From Clostridiales bacterium (GTDB taxonomy: Bacteria; Bacillota; Clostridia; Peptostreptococcales; Anaerovoracaceae), in the NCBI GenBank assembly GCA_022775805.1, contig JALFKB010000026.1:1-34861 (forward strand): DNA of 34,861 nucleotides, given 5' to 3'. Under the pieces are notes generated by a model, which searched no databases, was not told where the DNA came from, and saw nothing but the letters and a program-made list of their open reading frames with translations. Positions 1 through 9,045 of this stretch are shown piece after piece (within the stretch, counting starts at the first letter, position 1; each line of letters starts with the position of its first letter). Made by a program: the position numbers and the translations under genes.

Positions 1-72
1 CTGGAAAGAGGCGAAATAAACAGACACAGATATGAATCATACAGAGTTCAGATGGAGGAATTAAGAAAATGA
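1..72 (+). CDS. rsgA: C-terminal end of ribosome small-subunit GTPase RsgA (partial)
   Basis: Frame 1 is open from the window edge and encodes 23 residues ending in RYESYRVQMEELRK before TGA. The pattern 'EG/RG-E-I-x-x-x-RYE-SY-x-x-x-x-EEL' is the usual C-terminal tail of RsgA (YloQ), a circularly permuted GTPase that helps mature the 30S subunit. The stop overlaps the rpe start in an ATGA arrangement, and rsgA-rpe is a common Firmicutes pair, which supports the call. Only the tail is visible, so GTPase motifs cannot be checked. Confidence 0.75.
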   Translation: MERGEINRHRYESYRVQMEELRK

Positions 73-722
73 GAAAGCTTGCACCGTCAATACTCTCTGC
101 CGACTTCGGAAGGCTGGCAGAGGAGGTTGCACAGATTGAAAGAGGAGGAGCGGATCTGGTTCATGTGGACGTTATGGACGGACACTTCGTGCCGAACATA
201 TCCTTCGGGGCACCTGTAATGAAGTGCCTCACAGGCAGGACGGGACTACCCTTTGATGTTCACCTTATGATAGAGAATCCCGATGCATATCTTGAGGATT
301 TCGTAACACCTCAGACGGAATACATAACAGTTCATCAGGAGGCATGCACCCATCTGAACAGAACTGTTCAGCATATAAAATCCCTGGGAATAAAGGCGGG
401 GGTATCCATAAATCCCGCAACATCCCCTTCGGTGCTGGACTACATTCTGGAGGATGTGGATATGGTTCTCCTCATGTCGGTAAACCCCGGCTTCGGAGGC
501 CAGAAATTCATTCCGTCGGTTCTTGAGAAGGCCCGGAAGCTGAGGGATATCAAGATAGACAGGGGACTTGATTTTGAAATAGAAATTGACGGCGGCGCCA
601 CTCTGGACAATGTCCGGGAGATAATTGATGCCGGCGTTGAAATAGTTGTTGCAGGTTCAGCAGTTTTCAAGGCGCCTGACATAGCCGCCCGCACAGCTGA
701 ATTCAAAGAGATTGTTAAATAG
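69..722 (+). CDS. rpe: Ribulose-phosphate 3-epimerase
   Basis: This gene encodes a 217-residue TIM-barrel enzyme that interconverts ribulose-5-phosphate and xylulose-5-phosphate in the pentose phosphate pathway. The N-terminus KLAPSILSADF, the metal/catalytic segment HVDVMDGHFVPNISFG, the HLMIENPD loop, the MSVNPGFGGQKF segment and the phosphate-binding end EIDGG...VVAGSAVF are all diagnostic of Rpe. The length is normal for the family. The ATG overlaps the rsgA stop (ATGA), with a GGAGGA ribosome-binding site upstream, implying translational coupling. The next gene, plsX, begins 12 bases after the stop, in the same transcription unit. Confidence 0.97.
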   Translation: MRKLAPSILSADFGRLAEEVAQIERGGADLVHVDVMDGHFVPNISFGAPVMKCLTGRTGLPFDVHLMIENPDAYLEDFVTPQTEYITVHQEACTHLNRTVQHIKSLGIKAGVSINPATSPSVLDYILEDVDMVLLMSVNPGFGGQKFIPSVLEKARKLRDIKIDRGLDFEIEIDGGATLDNVREIIDAGVEIVVAGSAVFKAPDIAARTAEFKEIVK

Positions 723-734
723 GAGGCATCGGTT

Positions 735-1757
735 TTGAGAATCATACTGGACGGAATGGGCGGAGACAACGCCCCTGAGGAAATAGTAAAGGGTGCAGTA
801 CAGGCAGCCGCTGAAATCGATCACGAGATAATAATTGTGGGCAAGCCGGAGGCCATTAAGAAAGAGCTTGAGAGAAACAAGTATTCAGGAAACAGAATTC
901 TGATTGAACCTGCGGAAGAGGTTATCACCATGGAGGACAGCCCGGTGAAGGCAATCAGAAGGAAGAAGGATTCATCCCTGGTGGTGGGTCTTTCCATGCT
1001 CCGGGACGGACGGGGAGACATGTTCGTTTCCGCAGGCAATACCGGCGCTCTGGTGGTTGGAGCCAGACTGATTCTGGGAAGAATCCGTGGAATCGACAGA
1101 CCTGCCCTGGCAAGCATATACCCTAACATTAACGGCGGAGAGCCGGGACTTCTGGTGGATGCGGGAGCCAGCTCAGAATCAAAGGCGAAGAACCTGCTGG
1201 AGTATGCCCTCATGGGAAGCATATTTGTAGATAAGGTATGGGGAAGAGAAAACCCTGAGGTTGGCCTTGTGAATCTGGGAACTGAGGAAGGCAAGGGTAC
1301 AAGCGTTACAAAGGATGCCTTCCAGATGCTGAAGGAATCACACCTGAATTTCGTAGGCAATGTGGAGGGAAGAGATGTTCCCAAGGGTGCCTGCGATGTA
1401 ATCGTCTGTGACGGTTTCACGGGAAATGTTATCCTGAAGCTGACAGAGGGAGTTGCCATGAGCGTGTTCAAGAGGGTGAAGCAGGCGCTGAAATCCGGAA
1501 TAAAGAGCATGATAGGCGGCGCTCTGGTGAAATCGAATCTGATGGCTCTCAAGGATGAATTCGACTACGAGGAATACGGCGGAGCACCTGTGCTGGGTGT
1601 TACCATGCCTGTAATCAAGATGCACGGCTCCTCAACTGCCAAGGCTGTTGCCAGCGCAATCAAGAGGGGAATTCCTTATGCTGAGGAGAACGTGGTTGAC
1701 ATAATCAAAGAAGAAATGCTTAAGGTTGAAGAGTATATAGAGATTGAGGAAGAATAA
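735..1757 (+). CDS. plsX: Phosphate acyltransferase PlsX
   Basis: PlsX makes acyl-phosphate from acyl-ACP and feeds PlsY in bacterial phosphatidic acid synthesis; it is a peripheral membrane enzyme. The 340 residues begin with RIILDGMGGDNAPEEIVKGA, the hallmark N-terminus, and contain SAGNTGALVVGA, the DAGAS and GTEEGKG segments, and the DVIVCDGFTGNVILKLTEG block of the family. The start is TTG, chosen because AGGAGG (721-726) lies 8 bases upstream and the conserved sequence starts immediately. The usual neighbour acpP is not present downstream; rnc follows at once. Confidence 0.97.
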   Translation: MRIILDGMGGDNAPEEIVKGAVQAAAEIDHEIIIVGKPEAIKKELERNKYSGNRILIEPAEEVITMEDSPVKAIRRKKDSSLVVGLSMLRDGRGDMFVSAGNTGALVVGARLILGRIRGIDRPALASIYPNINGGEPGLLVDAGASSESKAKNLLEYALMGSIFVDKVWGRENPEVGLVNLGTEEGKGTSVTKDAFQMLKESHLNFVGNVEGRDVPKGACDVIVCDGFTGNVILKLTEGVAMSVFKRVKQALKSGIKSMIGGALVKSNLMALKDEFDYEEYGGAPVLGVTMPVIKMHGSSTAKAVASAIKRGIPYAEENVVDIIKEEMLKVEEYIEIEEE

Positions 1758-1761
1758 TCTC

Positions 1762-2454
1762 ATGACAGACATTGAGAAAAAAATTGGATATGAGTTCAGG
1801 GACAGAAGCCTGCTGGAAACGGCTCTGACCCACAGCTCCTATTCGAAGGAAAAGGGGCAGGATGAAGGTCATAACGAGAGACTTGAATACCTGGGGGATG
1901 CTTTTCTCGACGCGATTATCGGGGAGGCCCTGTTCAGAATGTTTCCCGAAAGCGAGGAGGGATTTCTTTCAAAGGCAAGGGCGTCGCTGGTATGCGAGAG
2001 GTCACTGGTGGACAGAGCCAGGGAAATCGATCTGGGAGCAAACCTGAGGCTGGGATACGGAGAGGAGAAAACAGGAGGCAGAAACAGGGATTCAATACTG
2101 GCAGATGCCATGGAGGCTGTTATAGGTGCAGTATACATGGACGGGGGCTTCGAAAAGACCAGGAGCCTGGTTTTGCAGATGTTCCGGGGAGCGCTGAAGG
2201 ATGCGGAGAAGGGTCATTTCCTGATTACCGACTACAAGACGGCTCTTCAGGAGGAGCTTCAGGCCCGGGGAATCAACATCAGCCGGATACGCTATGTGGA
2301 TGCGGGACAGACGGGACCGGATCACGACAAGGTTTTCATGGTGAGACTTGAGGTTTGCGGCAAAACCCTGTCCCAGGGAAGGGGCAAAAGCAAGAAACAG
2401 GCCCAGCAGAATGCGGCAAAGGACGCACTGATGAGGAAAGAAGATGTTATTTAA
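1762..2454 (+). CDS. rnc: Ribonuclease III
   Basis: This is an endoribonuclease that cuts double-stranded RNA, including rRNA precursors. The catalytic domain carries the signature NERLEYLGDAFLDAIIGEALF near residue 35-55, and a later acidic patch SILADAMEAVIGAVYMDGG supplies the metal ligands. A double-stranded-RNA-binding domain occupies roughly residues 150-225 (DYKTALQEELQARG ... GKSKKQAQQNAAKDAL). I chose the ATG at 1762 (230 aa) because the family begins with a few residues before IGYEFRDRSLLETALTHSSY. An upstream TTG at 1744 would add six residues and overlap plsX. The 3' end overlaps the smc start by 11 bases. Confidence 0.95.
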   Translation: MTDIEKKIGYEFRDRSLLETALTHSSYSKEKGQDEGHNERLEYLGDAFLDAIIGEALFRMFPESEEGFLSKARASLVCERSLVDRAREIDLGANLRLGYGEEKTGGRNRDSILADAMEAVIGAVYMDGGFEKTRSLVLQMFRGALKDAEKGHFLITDYKTALQEELQARGINISRIRYVDAGQTGPDHDKVFMVRLEVCGKTLSQGRGKSKKQAQQNAAKDALMRKEDVI

Positions 2455-5400
2455 GAAGATTGAAATGCACGGGTTCAAGTCATTTGCCGAACCCATTACA
2501 ATTGAATTCAATGAGGGCCTGACGGGTATTGTGGGACCTAACGGAAGCGGCAAGAGCAACATCTCCGACGCCATCAGATGGGTTTTGGGAGAACAGAGTC
2601 CCAAGATGCTAAGAGGCGGCAAGATGGAGGAGGTCATATTTAACGGCACCGACACCAGAAAGTCAAGGGGAATGGCAGAAGTCACCCTTGTAATCGATAA
2701 CAGCGATGAGAGTCTGCCCATTGATTACAAGGAGGTTGCCATCACAAGACGCATGTACCGTTCAGGGGAAAGCGAATACCATATTAACGGCAATCAGTGC
2801 AGACTGAGGGATATTAGAGAACTGATAATGGATACCGGCATCGGAGTGGATGGATACTCCATTATCGGGCAGGGCAAGATAGCGGATATAATAAGCAACA
2901 AAACAGAATCAAGACGGGAAATCTTTGAGGAGGCGGCAGGTATCGTCGCCTACAGAACGAAGAAGTCCGAAGCCGAGAGGAAGCTGGCTTCAACAACCCA
3001 GAACATGGCCAGAGTTCAGGACATTATCGGGGAAATTGAGGGCAGGATAGACGGGCTCCGGGAGGACAGCATCAAGGCAGGAGAGTATCTTGAGCTGAAG
3101 GAAAAGAACAAGAAACTGGAAATCAACATCATTCTCAAAAATGTTGAGAGCCTTGAAAACAAGCAGGCCTATGCCCGGGAGGATCTTGAGAACATAACGG
3201 CAAGCCTGGATAATCTGAAGGCTGAGAAAAACCGGCTGGATGTGTCAATAGGCGAGGCAGGCACAAGAAGTGAAGCCCTTGAGGCGGTTTCCGTTGAGGC
3301 GAGGGAAAAGCTGATAGAGGCCATAGACCTGCTTAACAGGGCTGTGAACAAGGGGGAGGTTGACAGGGAGAGGCTGTCAGCCATAGAGAGCAACACTGAA
3401 AGAATCAATCAGGAAATCACACAGCTTCTCGAGAAGAGGGAAAGGGAGCTTGAGAACTCAGAGGAGTTCATGAAGCAGAAGGCTGAGCTGGATGAGCGTG
3501 CCAGAGAGGCGGACCTTAAACTTCAGGAGAAGGTGGAGGAATATAACGGATTAACGGGAATAATGACCCGGCTGGCAGAGGAGGCGGATAACTTCAGAAA
3601 CAGCATTTTCAGATTATCCACCGAGATAACTGCCGGCAAATCGGAGATCAGCAGCATGGAGATGCTCCGGGAAACTCTCAGAAAAAGACAGGAGACGCTT
3701 ACAAGGGAGAGAGATGCCGGAGAAGACAGCAACAGAGAAACTCTTGACAGTCTCAATGGGGCAAGAGGAGAGAGAGACCGGCTGGCTGAGGAAATGGAAG
3801 CCGGCAGGGAAGAGGCCCTCAGGCTGAAGCAGACCATGGAAACCCGTAGACGGGAGGAAAAGGAGCTGGCGATTCAGCTGGAGGAGCTGAAGCTGTCCCT
3901 TGGCAGGATGACTGCCAGAAAGAAGACAATAGAGGAGCTGGAAAACAACTACGAGGGATACAACCATGCAGTTAAGCATGTAATGAAATCGGGACTGCCG
4001 GGAATCCACGGTGTTGTTGCGGAACTGATAAGGGTTCCTGAGGGCTATGAGACAGCAATGGAAACGGCTTTGGGAAACTCCCTGCAGAACATCGTGTGCG
4101 ATGACGAGGACAGCGCCAGAAGGGCCATAGTATCCCTAAAGGAGAACAGGGCAGGAAGAATGACATTCCTACCTCTCACATCGATCAGGGGCAGGGAAAC
4201 ACCTGATGCGGGAATAAAAAATGAAAAGGGAGTGCTGGGCTTCGGCCCTGAATGCATCAGCTGCGATTCCAAATACGACAGCATCATCAGTTACCTTCTG
4301 GGCAGAGTTGTGCTGGTGGACAGCATGGAGTCGGCAATAAGAATTTCCCGCAAGTACAGGGGAATACTGGTGGTTACCCTTGATGGAGAGATAATAAATG
4401 AACGAGGTGCCATCACAGGGGGAAAATTCAAAAACAAGACAGGAAACATTCTGGACAGAAGGGCGGAAATAAACCAGCTGGGCAGAGAGATAGAAGACCT
4501 GAACAGGAAACAGAGCAGAGCCCTTGAGAAATTAGAGAAGGTGAGGGAGGAAATCGGAAGCCTGACAGATAAAGCCTCCCGGTTGGAGGAATCAATCAGA
4601 GCAGGGGAACACGCTCTTCTCATGAAGGAAAATGAGATCAGCATGGCTGAGAATGTCCTGGCTGACCTGAAAAACAGCGGTGACAAGGTCAACAGGGAGC
4701 TTGAAAGCATCAGTCGCGAGCAGGAGAACTCCATGAGAATGATCGGGGAAATACGCAAATCCATAGCCGAGAAGGAGGCTGCAATAAAAGAGGCGGAGAG
4801 CCTTTGCAATGAGAAGCTTTCACTCCATGAGGAGAGAAAGGGAGAATTCAACAGCCTCAGCGAGGAGATTACCGCTGCGAGAATTACCGTAACGGCCGCT
4901 CAGGAGCAGAAATCCCATGCGGAGGAAATGATGGAGAGAATTAACAGAGAACTCTCCGATATCGAAGGGGATATCGCCCGCCGCCGGCAGCAGCTTGAGA
5001 GCATGGAAGCCGAGAAGCGCGAGCTTACTGAGGGCAGCACGGGAATTGACGGAATAATAAGCCGTCAGGAGGCTGTCAAGGCGGAGGCTGAACAGCGGCT
5101 GGAGGAGGTATCCGGAGAAAAGGCGGCACTTGCCGGGGAAATATCCGAAATGAACGCCGCCCGTGAGGAGCTGAACAGAAAGATTCAGGTTCTGCAGGAT
5201 CAGAAATACGATCTTGATGTGCGAAGGGCCAAAAATGAAACTCAGCTTGAGTCCTTCAAGGAGAAGCTGTGGGAGGATTTCGAGGTTTCATATATTCAGG
5301 CAATGGAATTCAAGGCGGAGGATTTCGCCCTTTCAAGAGCTGTTAAGGAAAACAGGCAGATCAGGAACCGCATAAGAGAGCTTGGAGAAGTGAATGTGGG

Positions 5401-5995
5401 AGCCATTGAGGAGTATCAGGTTGTAAAGGAAAGGTATGAGTTCCTTACCGGTGAACGGGAGGATGTTCAGAAGGCCATGGATGACCTGAACAGGATAATC
5501 TCCGAAATGGACAAGACAATAAAAACCAGATTCAGGGAAAGCTTTGACAGGATTGTGATAAACTTCGAGAAGCAGTTCAAGGAGCTGTTCGGAGGAGGTC
5601 ATGCGGAGCTGCGGCTGTCGGATGAAAACAATCCTCTGGAATCAAACATCGATATTGTGGCACAGCCTCCGGGAAAGAAGTTGCAGAACATCAACCTTCT
5701 TTCCGGCGGCGAGAAGACCCTGACTGCCATTGCCCTGATGTTTGCGGTGCTTCAGGCGAAGCCGACGCCCTTCTGCATTCTGGACGAGGTTGAGGCGGCT
5801 CTTGACGATGCCAACATCGACAAGTTTATTCACTGCCTCAGGAAATTCGACAATGTTCAGTTCACACTTGTTACCCACCAGAAGGCAACAATGGAGCATG
5901 CGGATGTGCTTTACGGCGTGACAATGCCGGAGAAGGGAATCTCCAAGGTTCTCTCACTGTCCCTTGAGGACGATCTCAGTCCCTACAACGGCTGA
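2444..5995 (+). CDS. smc: Chromosome segregation ATPase SMC
   Basis: SMC is the core of the bacterial condensin complex (with ScpA and ScpB), compacting and segregating the nucleoid. The protein is 1183 residues, normal for the family. Walker A (GPNGSGKSNISDAIRWVLGEQ) is near residue 32. Long charged coiled coils flank a central hinge at about 505-660. The C-terminal half has the ABC signature LSGGEKTLTAIALMFA followed by Walker B, FCILDEVEAALDD. The ATG overlaps the rnc reading frame, indicating translational coupling. The rnc-smc-ftsY order is a classic Firmicutes arrangement. Confidence 0.98.
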   Translation: MLFKKIEMHGFKSFAEPITIEFNEGLTGIVGPNGSGKSNISDAIRWVLGEQSPKMLRGGKMEEVIFNGTDTRKSRGMAEVTLVIDNSDESLPIDYKEVAITRRMYRSGESEYHINGNQCRLRDIRELIMDTGIGVDGYSIIGQGKIADIISNKTESRREIFEEAAGIVAYRTKKSEAERKLASTTQNMARVQDIIGEIEGRIDGLREDSIKAGEYLELKEKNKKLEINIILKNVESLENKQAYAREDLENITASLDNLKAEKNRLDVSIGEAGTRSEALEAVSVEAREKLIEAIDLLNRAVNKGEVDRERLSAIESNTERINQEITQLLEKRERELENSEEFMKQKAELDERAREADLKLQEKVEEYNGLTGIMTRLAEEADNFRNSIFRLSTEITAGKSEISSMEMLRETLRKRQETLTRERDAGEDSNRETLDSLNGARGERDRLAEEMEAGREEALRLKQTMETRRREEKELAIQLEELKLSLGRMTARKKTIEELENNYEGYNHAVKHVMKSGLPGIHGVVAELIRVPEGYETAMETALGNSLQNIVCDDEDSARRAIVSLKENRAGRMTFLPLTSIRGRETPDAGIKNEKGVLGFGPECISCDSKYDSIISYLLGRVVLVDSMESAIRISRKYRGILVVTLDGEIINERGAITGGKFKNKTGNILDRRAEINQLGREIEDLNRKQSRALEKLEKVREEIGSLTDKASRLEESIRAGEHALLMKENEISMAENVLADLKNSGDKVNRELESISREQENSMRMIGEIRKSIAEKEAAIKEAESLCNEKLSLHEERKGEFNSLSEEITAARITVTAAQEQKSHAEEMMERINRELSDIEGDIARRRQQLESMEAEKRELTEGSTGIDGIISRQEAVKAEAEQRLEEVSGEKAALAGEISEMNAAREELNRKIQVLQDQKYDLDVRRAKNETQLESFKEKLWEDFEVSYIQAMEFKAEDFALSRAVKENRQIRNRIRELGEVNVGAIEEYQVVKERYEFLTGEREDVQKAMDDLNRIISEMDKTIKTRFRESFDRIVINFEKQFKELFGGGHAELRLSDENNPLESNIDIVAQPPGKKLQNINLLSGGEKTLTAIALMFAVLQAKPTPFCILDEVEAALDDANIDKFIHCLRKFDNVQFTLVTHQKATMEHADVLYGVTMPEKGISKVLSLSLEDDLSPYNG

Positions 5996-6057
5996 TCGTG
6001 CAAAGGCAGAGGAAGCTGATAATGAATTGTTTAACGTAATTATGTGCAGGAGTAGAA

Positions 6058-6951
6058 ATGTTTGAGAAGAAAAAGGGCTTTTTCGGGCGAATGGCCGAGA
6101 GAATAACCGATGCGATCATGATGAATCCCTCAATTGACGAGGAGTTCTTCGAGGAACTTGAGGAAATACTTATCACATCGGATATCGGCATGGAAACAAC
6201 CATGAAAATAGTTGAAACCCTCAGAAATGAGGTGAAATCCAACAACCTGACAAAACCGGAAGTAATAAAGATAAGACTTGGGAAAATCATCGCCGATACC
6301 ATCAACAAGGGTGAGGCACAGAAGCTGACGGAGGAAAGCCCTCTGGTTATCCTGATGATAGGAATAAACGGCGGCGGCAAAACCACCTCAATCGGCAAGA
6401 TTGCCCACAAGCTCAAGGGTGAGGGCCGCAAGGTCATGCTGGCGGCGGCAGACACCTTCAGAGCAGCAGCGGGAGAGCAGCTGTCAATCTGGGGAGACAG
6501 AGTGGGAGTTAACGTAGTGCGTCACGGAGAGGGGGCAGACCCTTCAGCGGTGATATACGATGCCATTCAGTCCGCCAAGGCAAAGGGCATGGATGTGCTC
6601 ATATGCGACACCGCCGGAAGACTGCAGAACAAGAAGAATCTCATGGACGAGCTGAACAAGATGAACAAGGTCATCTCCAGAGAGTGGCCGGAGGCCGCCA
6701 GAGAAAACCTTCTCGTTCTTGATGCCACAACTGGAAAGAATGCGGTGTCACAGGTTGAGGAGTTCGGTGAGGTTGCGTCGATAACGGGAATCGTTCTCAC
6801 CAAGCTTGACGGAACAGCCAAGGGAGGCATCGTGATTACAATTGCCGACGAGTTTGACATGCCTGTTAAATTCGTGGGACTTGGAGAAGGAATTGATGAC
6901 CTCAAGGAGTTTGATCCGATGGATTTCGCTAATGGAATATTCGCTGAGTAA
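6058..6951 (+). CDS. ftsY: Signal recognition particle receptor FtsY
   Basis: FtsY is the membrane-associated GTPase receptor for SRP-ribosome complexes. The 297 residues consist of a short basic N-terminus (FEKKKGFFGRMAERI) followed directly by the NG domain. The P-loop is GINGGGKTTSIGKIAHKL, the insertion-box/G2 region is AADTFRAAAGEQL, G3 is DTAGRLQNK and G4 is TKLDGTAKGG. The long acidic A domain of E. coli FtsY is absent, as is common in Firmicutes. An AGGAG motif precedes the ATG. The ylxM-ffh-rpsP genes that often follow are not here; der follows 45 bases later. Confidence 0.97.
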   Translation: MFEKKKGFFGRMAERITDAIMMNPSIDEEFFEELEEILITSDIGMETTMKIVETLRNEVKSNNLTKPEVIKIRLGKIIADTINKGEAQKLTEESPLVILMIGINGGGKTTSIGKIAHKLKGEGRKVMLAAADTFRAAAGEQLSIWGDRVGVNVVRHGEGADPSAVIYDAIQSAKAKGMDVLICDTAGRLQNKKNLMDELNKMNKVISREWPEAARENLLVLDATTGKNAVSQVEEFGEVASITGIVLTKLDGTAKGGIVITIADEFDMPVKFVGLGEGIDDLKEFDPMDFANGIFAE

Positions 6952-6996
6952 GGCTGGCAGCAGCCGAGTAATGGAGCAGGAAGACAAGGAAGATTT

Positions 6997-8325
6997 ATGA
7001 GTTTACCTCTTGTGGCCGTAGTGGGCCGCCCAAACGTGGGCAAATCGACATTTTTCAATAAAGTAGTGGGAAGGCGCGTGTCAATAGTTGAGGATACGCC
7101 CGGGGTTACCCGTGATAGAATATACGCCGAGGCTGAGTGGCTGGGCGTTCACTTCGCCCTGATTGACACAGGGGGAATCGAACCTGACAGCAAGGATATC
7201 ATCCTGTCCCAGATGAGGGAGCAGGCGGAGATGGCAATGGATACCTCCGATGTAATTCTGTTTATGGTTGACGGCAAAGAAGGCCTTACCTCCGCTGACA
7301 GAGAGGTGGGGGAAATGCTCATGAAGACAGGCAAGAAGGTAGTTCTGGCTGTAAACAAGATGGACAAGCCGGAGCTGCCTGTGGATTTTTATGATTTCTA
7401 TGAGCTGGGTCTGGGAGAGCCTATTCCCATTTCCTCTGCAAACATGCTGAATCTGGGTGATCTGCTGGATGAGATAATAGCCAGCTTCCCGGAGGGAGCG
7501 GGAACAGAGGAGGATGATACAATAAAAATCGCCATGATAGGCAAGCCGAACGTGGGCAAGTCATCCCTTATTAACCGACTGCTGGGTGAGAATCGCGTAA
7601 TCGTATCCCCGATAGCAGGCACAACAAGGGATTCAATCGATACACCATTCGTCCATGACGGAGAGAAGTACACACTCATCGATACTGCAGGCATAAGGCG
7701 CAAAAGCAAGGTAAACGAGGACATAGAAAAGTTCAGTGTAATCCGTGCCGTTGCCGCCATTGAACGGTGTGATGTGTGCATGCTCATGATTGACGCCACT
7801 GAGGGTGTCACTGAGCAGGACAAGAAAATCGCAGGAATTGCCCATGAGGCGGGCAAGGGAATAATCGTGGTTGTAAACAAATGGGACCTTGTGGAAAAGG
7901 AAACAAACACCATGCGTGATTTCAAGGCTGACATTGCCCGGGAGCTGGGCTTCATGTCCTATGCTCCAAGCATTTTCATTTCAGCCCTGACGGGACAGCG
8001 GGTAAGCCAGGTGATAGACATGGCTAAATATGTTGCCGAAAACAGGGCCATGAGGGTGCCCACGGGCAAGCTGAACACCATAATCACCGATGCCACCATG
8101 ATGAAGCAGCCGCCATCGGACAAGGGAAAGAGACTGAAGATATACTATGTGACCCAGGTTGGTGTGAAACCGCCTCTATTCTCTTTCAAAATAAACTCGA
8201 GACCGCTGATGCATTTCTCCTATTCAAGATATCTAGAGAATCAGATCAGGGAGGCCTTTGGTTTTGAGGGAACATCGCTGAAATTCGTCTTTAGAGAAAA
8301 AGGAGAAAAGGAGGAGGAATTCTAA
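6997..8325 (+). CDS. der: Ribosome biogenesis GTPase Der (EngA)
   Basis: Der is an essential tandem-GTPase protein acting in 50S ribosomal subunit assembly. Two complete G domains are visible: the first has [16 protein letters not shown] and DTGGIEPDS with NKMD, the second [16 protein letters not shown] and [10 protein letters not shown] with NKWD. The C-terminal KH-like domain spans about residues 350-442. The length of 442 residues is typical. An AAGGAAG motif five bases ahead of the ATG supports the start. The stop codon overlaps the plsY ATG by one base (TAATG). Confidence 0.98.
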   Translation: MSLPLVAVVGRPNVGKSTFFNKVVGRRVSIVEDTPGVTRDRIYAEAEWLGVHFALIDTGGIEPDSKDIILSQMREQAEMAMDTSDVILFMVDGKEGLTSADREVGEMLMKTGKKVVLAVNKMDKPELPVDFYDFYELGLGEPIPISSANMLNLGDLLDEIIASFPEGAGTEEDDTIKIAMIGKPNVGKSSLINRLLGENRVIVSPIAGTTRDSIDTPFVHDGEKYTLIDTAGIRRKSKVNEDIEKFSVIRAVAAIERCDVCMLMIDATEGVTEQDKKIAGIAHEAGKGIIVVVNKWDLVEKETNTMRDFKADIARELGFMSYAPSIFISALTGQRVSQVIDMAKYVAENRAMRVPTGKLNTIITDATMMKQPPSDKGKRLKIYYVTQVGVKPPLFSFKINSRPLMHFSYSRYLENQIREAFGFEGTSLKFVFREKGEKEEEF

Positions 8326-9026
8326 TGGGAATAATTGGAGGAGCTGACGGCCCAACAGCAATATATCTGGGATCGGGAATACTTAAGGATATTCAGCTGA
8401 GTCCGGGGCCGGCGATTGCACTTCTGGCGGTACTGTGTCTGGCTGCATATTTTATCGGCAACCTTTCCCCCTCGACAATTCTCGCCAAGAGACAGGGGCT
8501 TAACATAAAAGAAGAGGGCAGCGGAAACGCAGGAACCACTAACGCCCTGAGAGTAATGGGAAAAAAAGCCGGAGCCATCACCATGGTTGTGGATATTCTG
8601 AAGGGCTTAGCAGCGGCACTTCTAGGCGGTCTGTTCATGGGTGAATTCGGAATGGCCTGCTGCGGCCTGATGGTGGTGCTGGGACACATATGGCCAGTAA
8701 TATACAGATTCAAAGGCGGCAAGGGTGTGGCCACCGTATTTGGAGCCATACTGGCAATAAATCCGCTGATGGCACTGATTTGCCTGATTGTTGTGGCAAT
8801 TTTCGTTTTTGCCACAAAGCGCATGTCGGTGGGCTCAATTGCAGGGGGCATTTTCCTCCCAGCGATTTCACTGGTTATGGAGCCTTTGTTTTTCCCGGAG
8901 GCGCTGGTTATTGGAGTGATTGTAGTGCTTAAGCACAGGGCAAACATCGTAAGACTGATTCACGGTGAAGAACCGGTAATGAGCATATTTGACAAGAAAA
9001 ATAAAACTGATTCGCAAAGAGATTAG
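8325..9026 (+). CDS. plsY: Acyl-phosphate:glycerol-3-phosphate acyltransferase PlsY with unusual N-terminus
   Basis: PlsY is an integral membrane enzyme that transfers the acyl group from PlsX-made acyl-phosphate to glycerol-3-phosphate, giving lysophosphatidic acid. The family motifs EEGSGNAGTTNALRVMG and GHIWPVIYRFKGGKGVATVFGA and about five hydrophobic segments are clear. The protein has 233 residues, about 25 more than usual. The extra N-terminus contains GIIGGADGPTAIYLGSG, resembling a conserved motif of Na+-translocating decarboxylase beta subunits and not part of the PlsY core. The start is well supported: AGGAGGAGG just upstream, TAATG overlap with der, and no other in-frame ATG before the core motif. 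gpsA downstream supplies the substrate. Confidence 0.94.
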   Translation: MGIIGGADGPTAIYLGSGILKDIQLSPGPAIALLAVLCLAAYFIGNLSPSTILAKRQGLNIKEEGSGNAGTTNALRVMGKKAGAITMVVDILKGLAAALLGGLFMGEFGMACCGLMVVLGHIWPVIYRFKGGKGVATVFGAILAINPLMALICLIVVAIFVFATKRMSVGSIAGGIFLPAISLVMEPLFFPEALVIGVIVVLKHRANIVRLIHGEEPVMSIFDKKNKTDSQRD

Positions 9027-9045
9027 CATCAGCATGGAGGAAATT

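Noticed and set aside
821-1552. Long antisense reading frame opposite plsX (and similar ones opposite other genes)
   Set aside because: These are frame shadows of GC-rich codon positions in real genes; they lack ribosome-binding sites and recognisable motifs.
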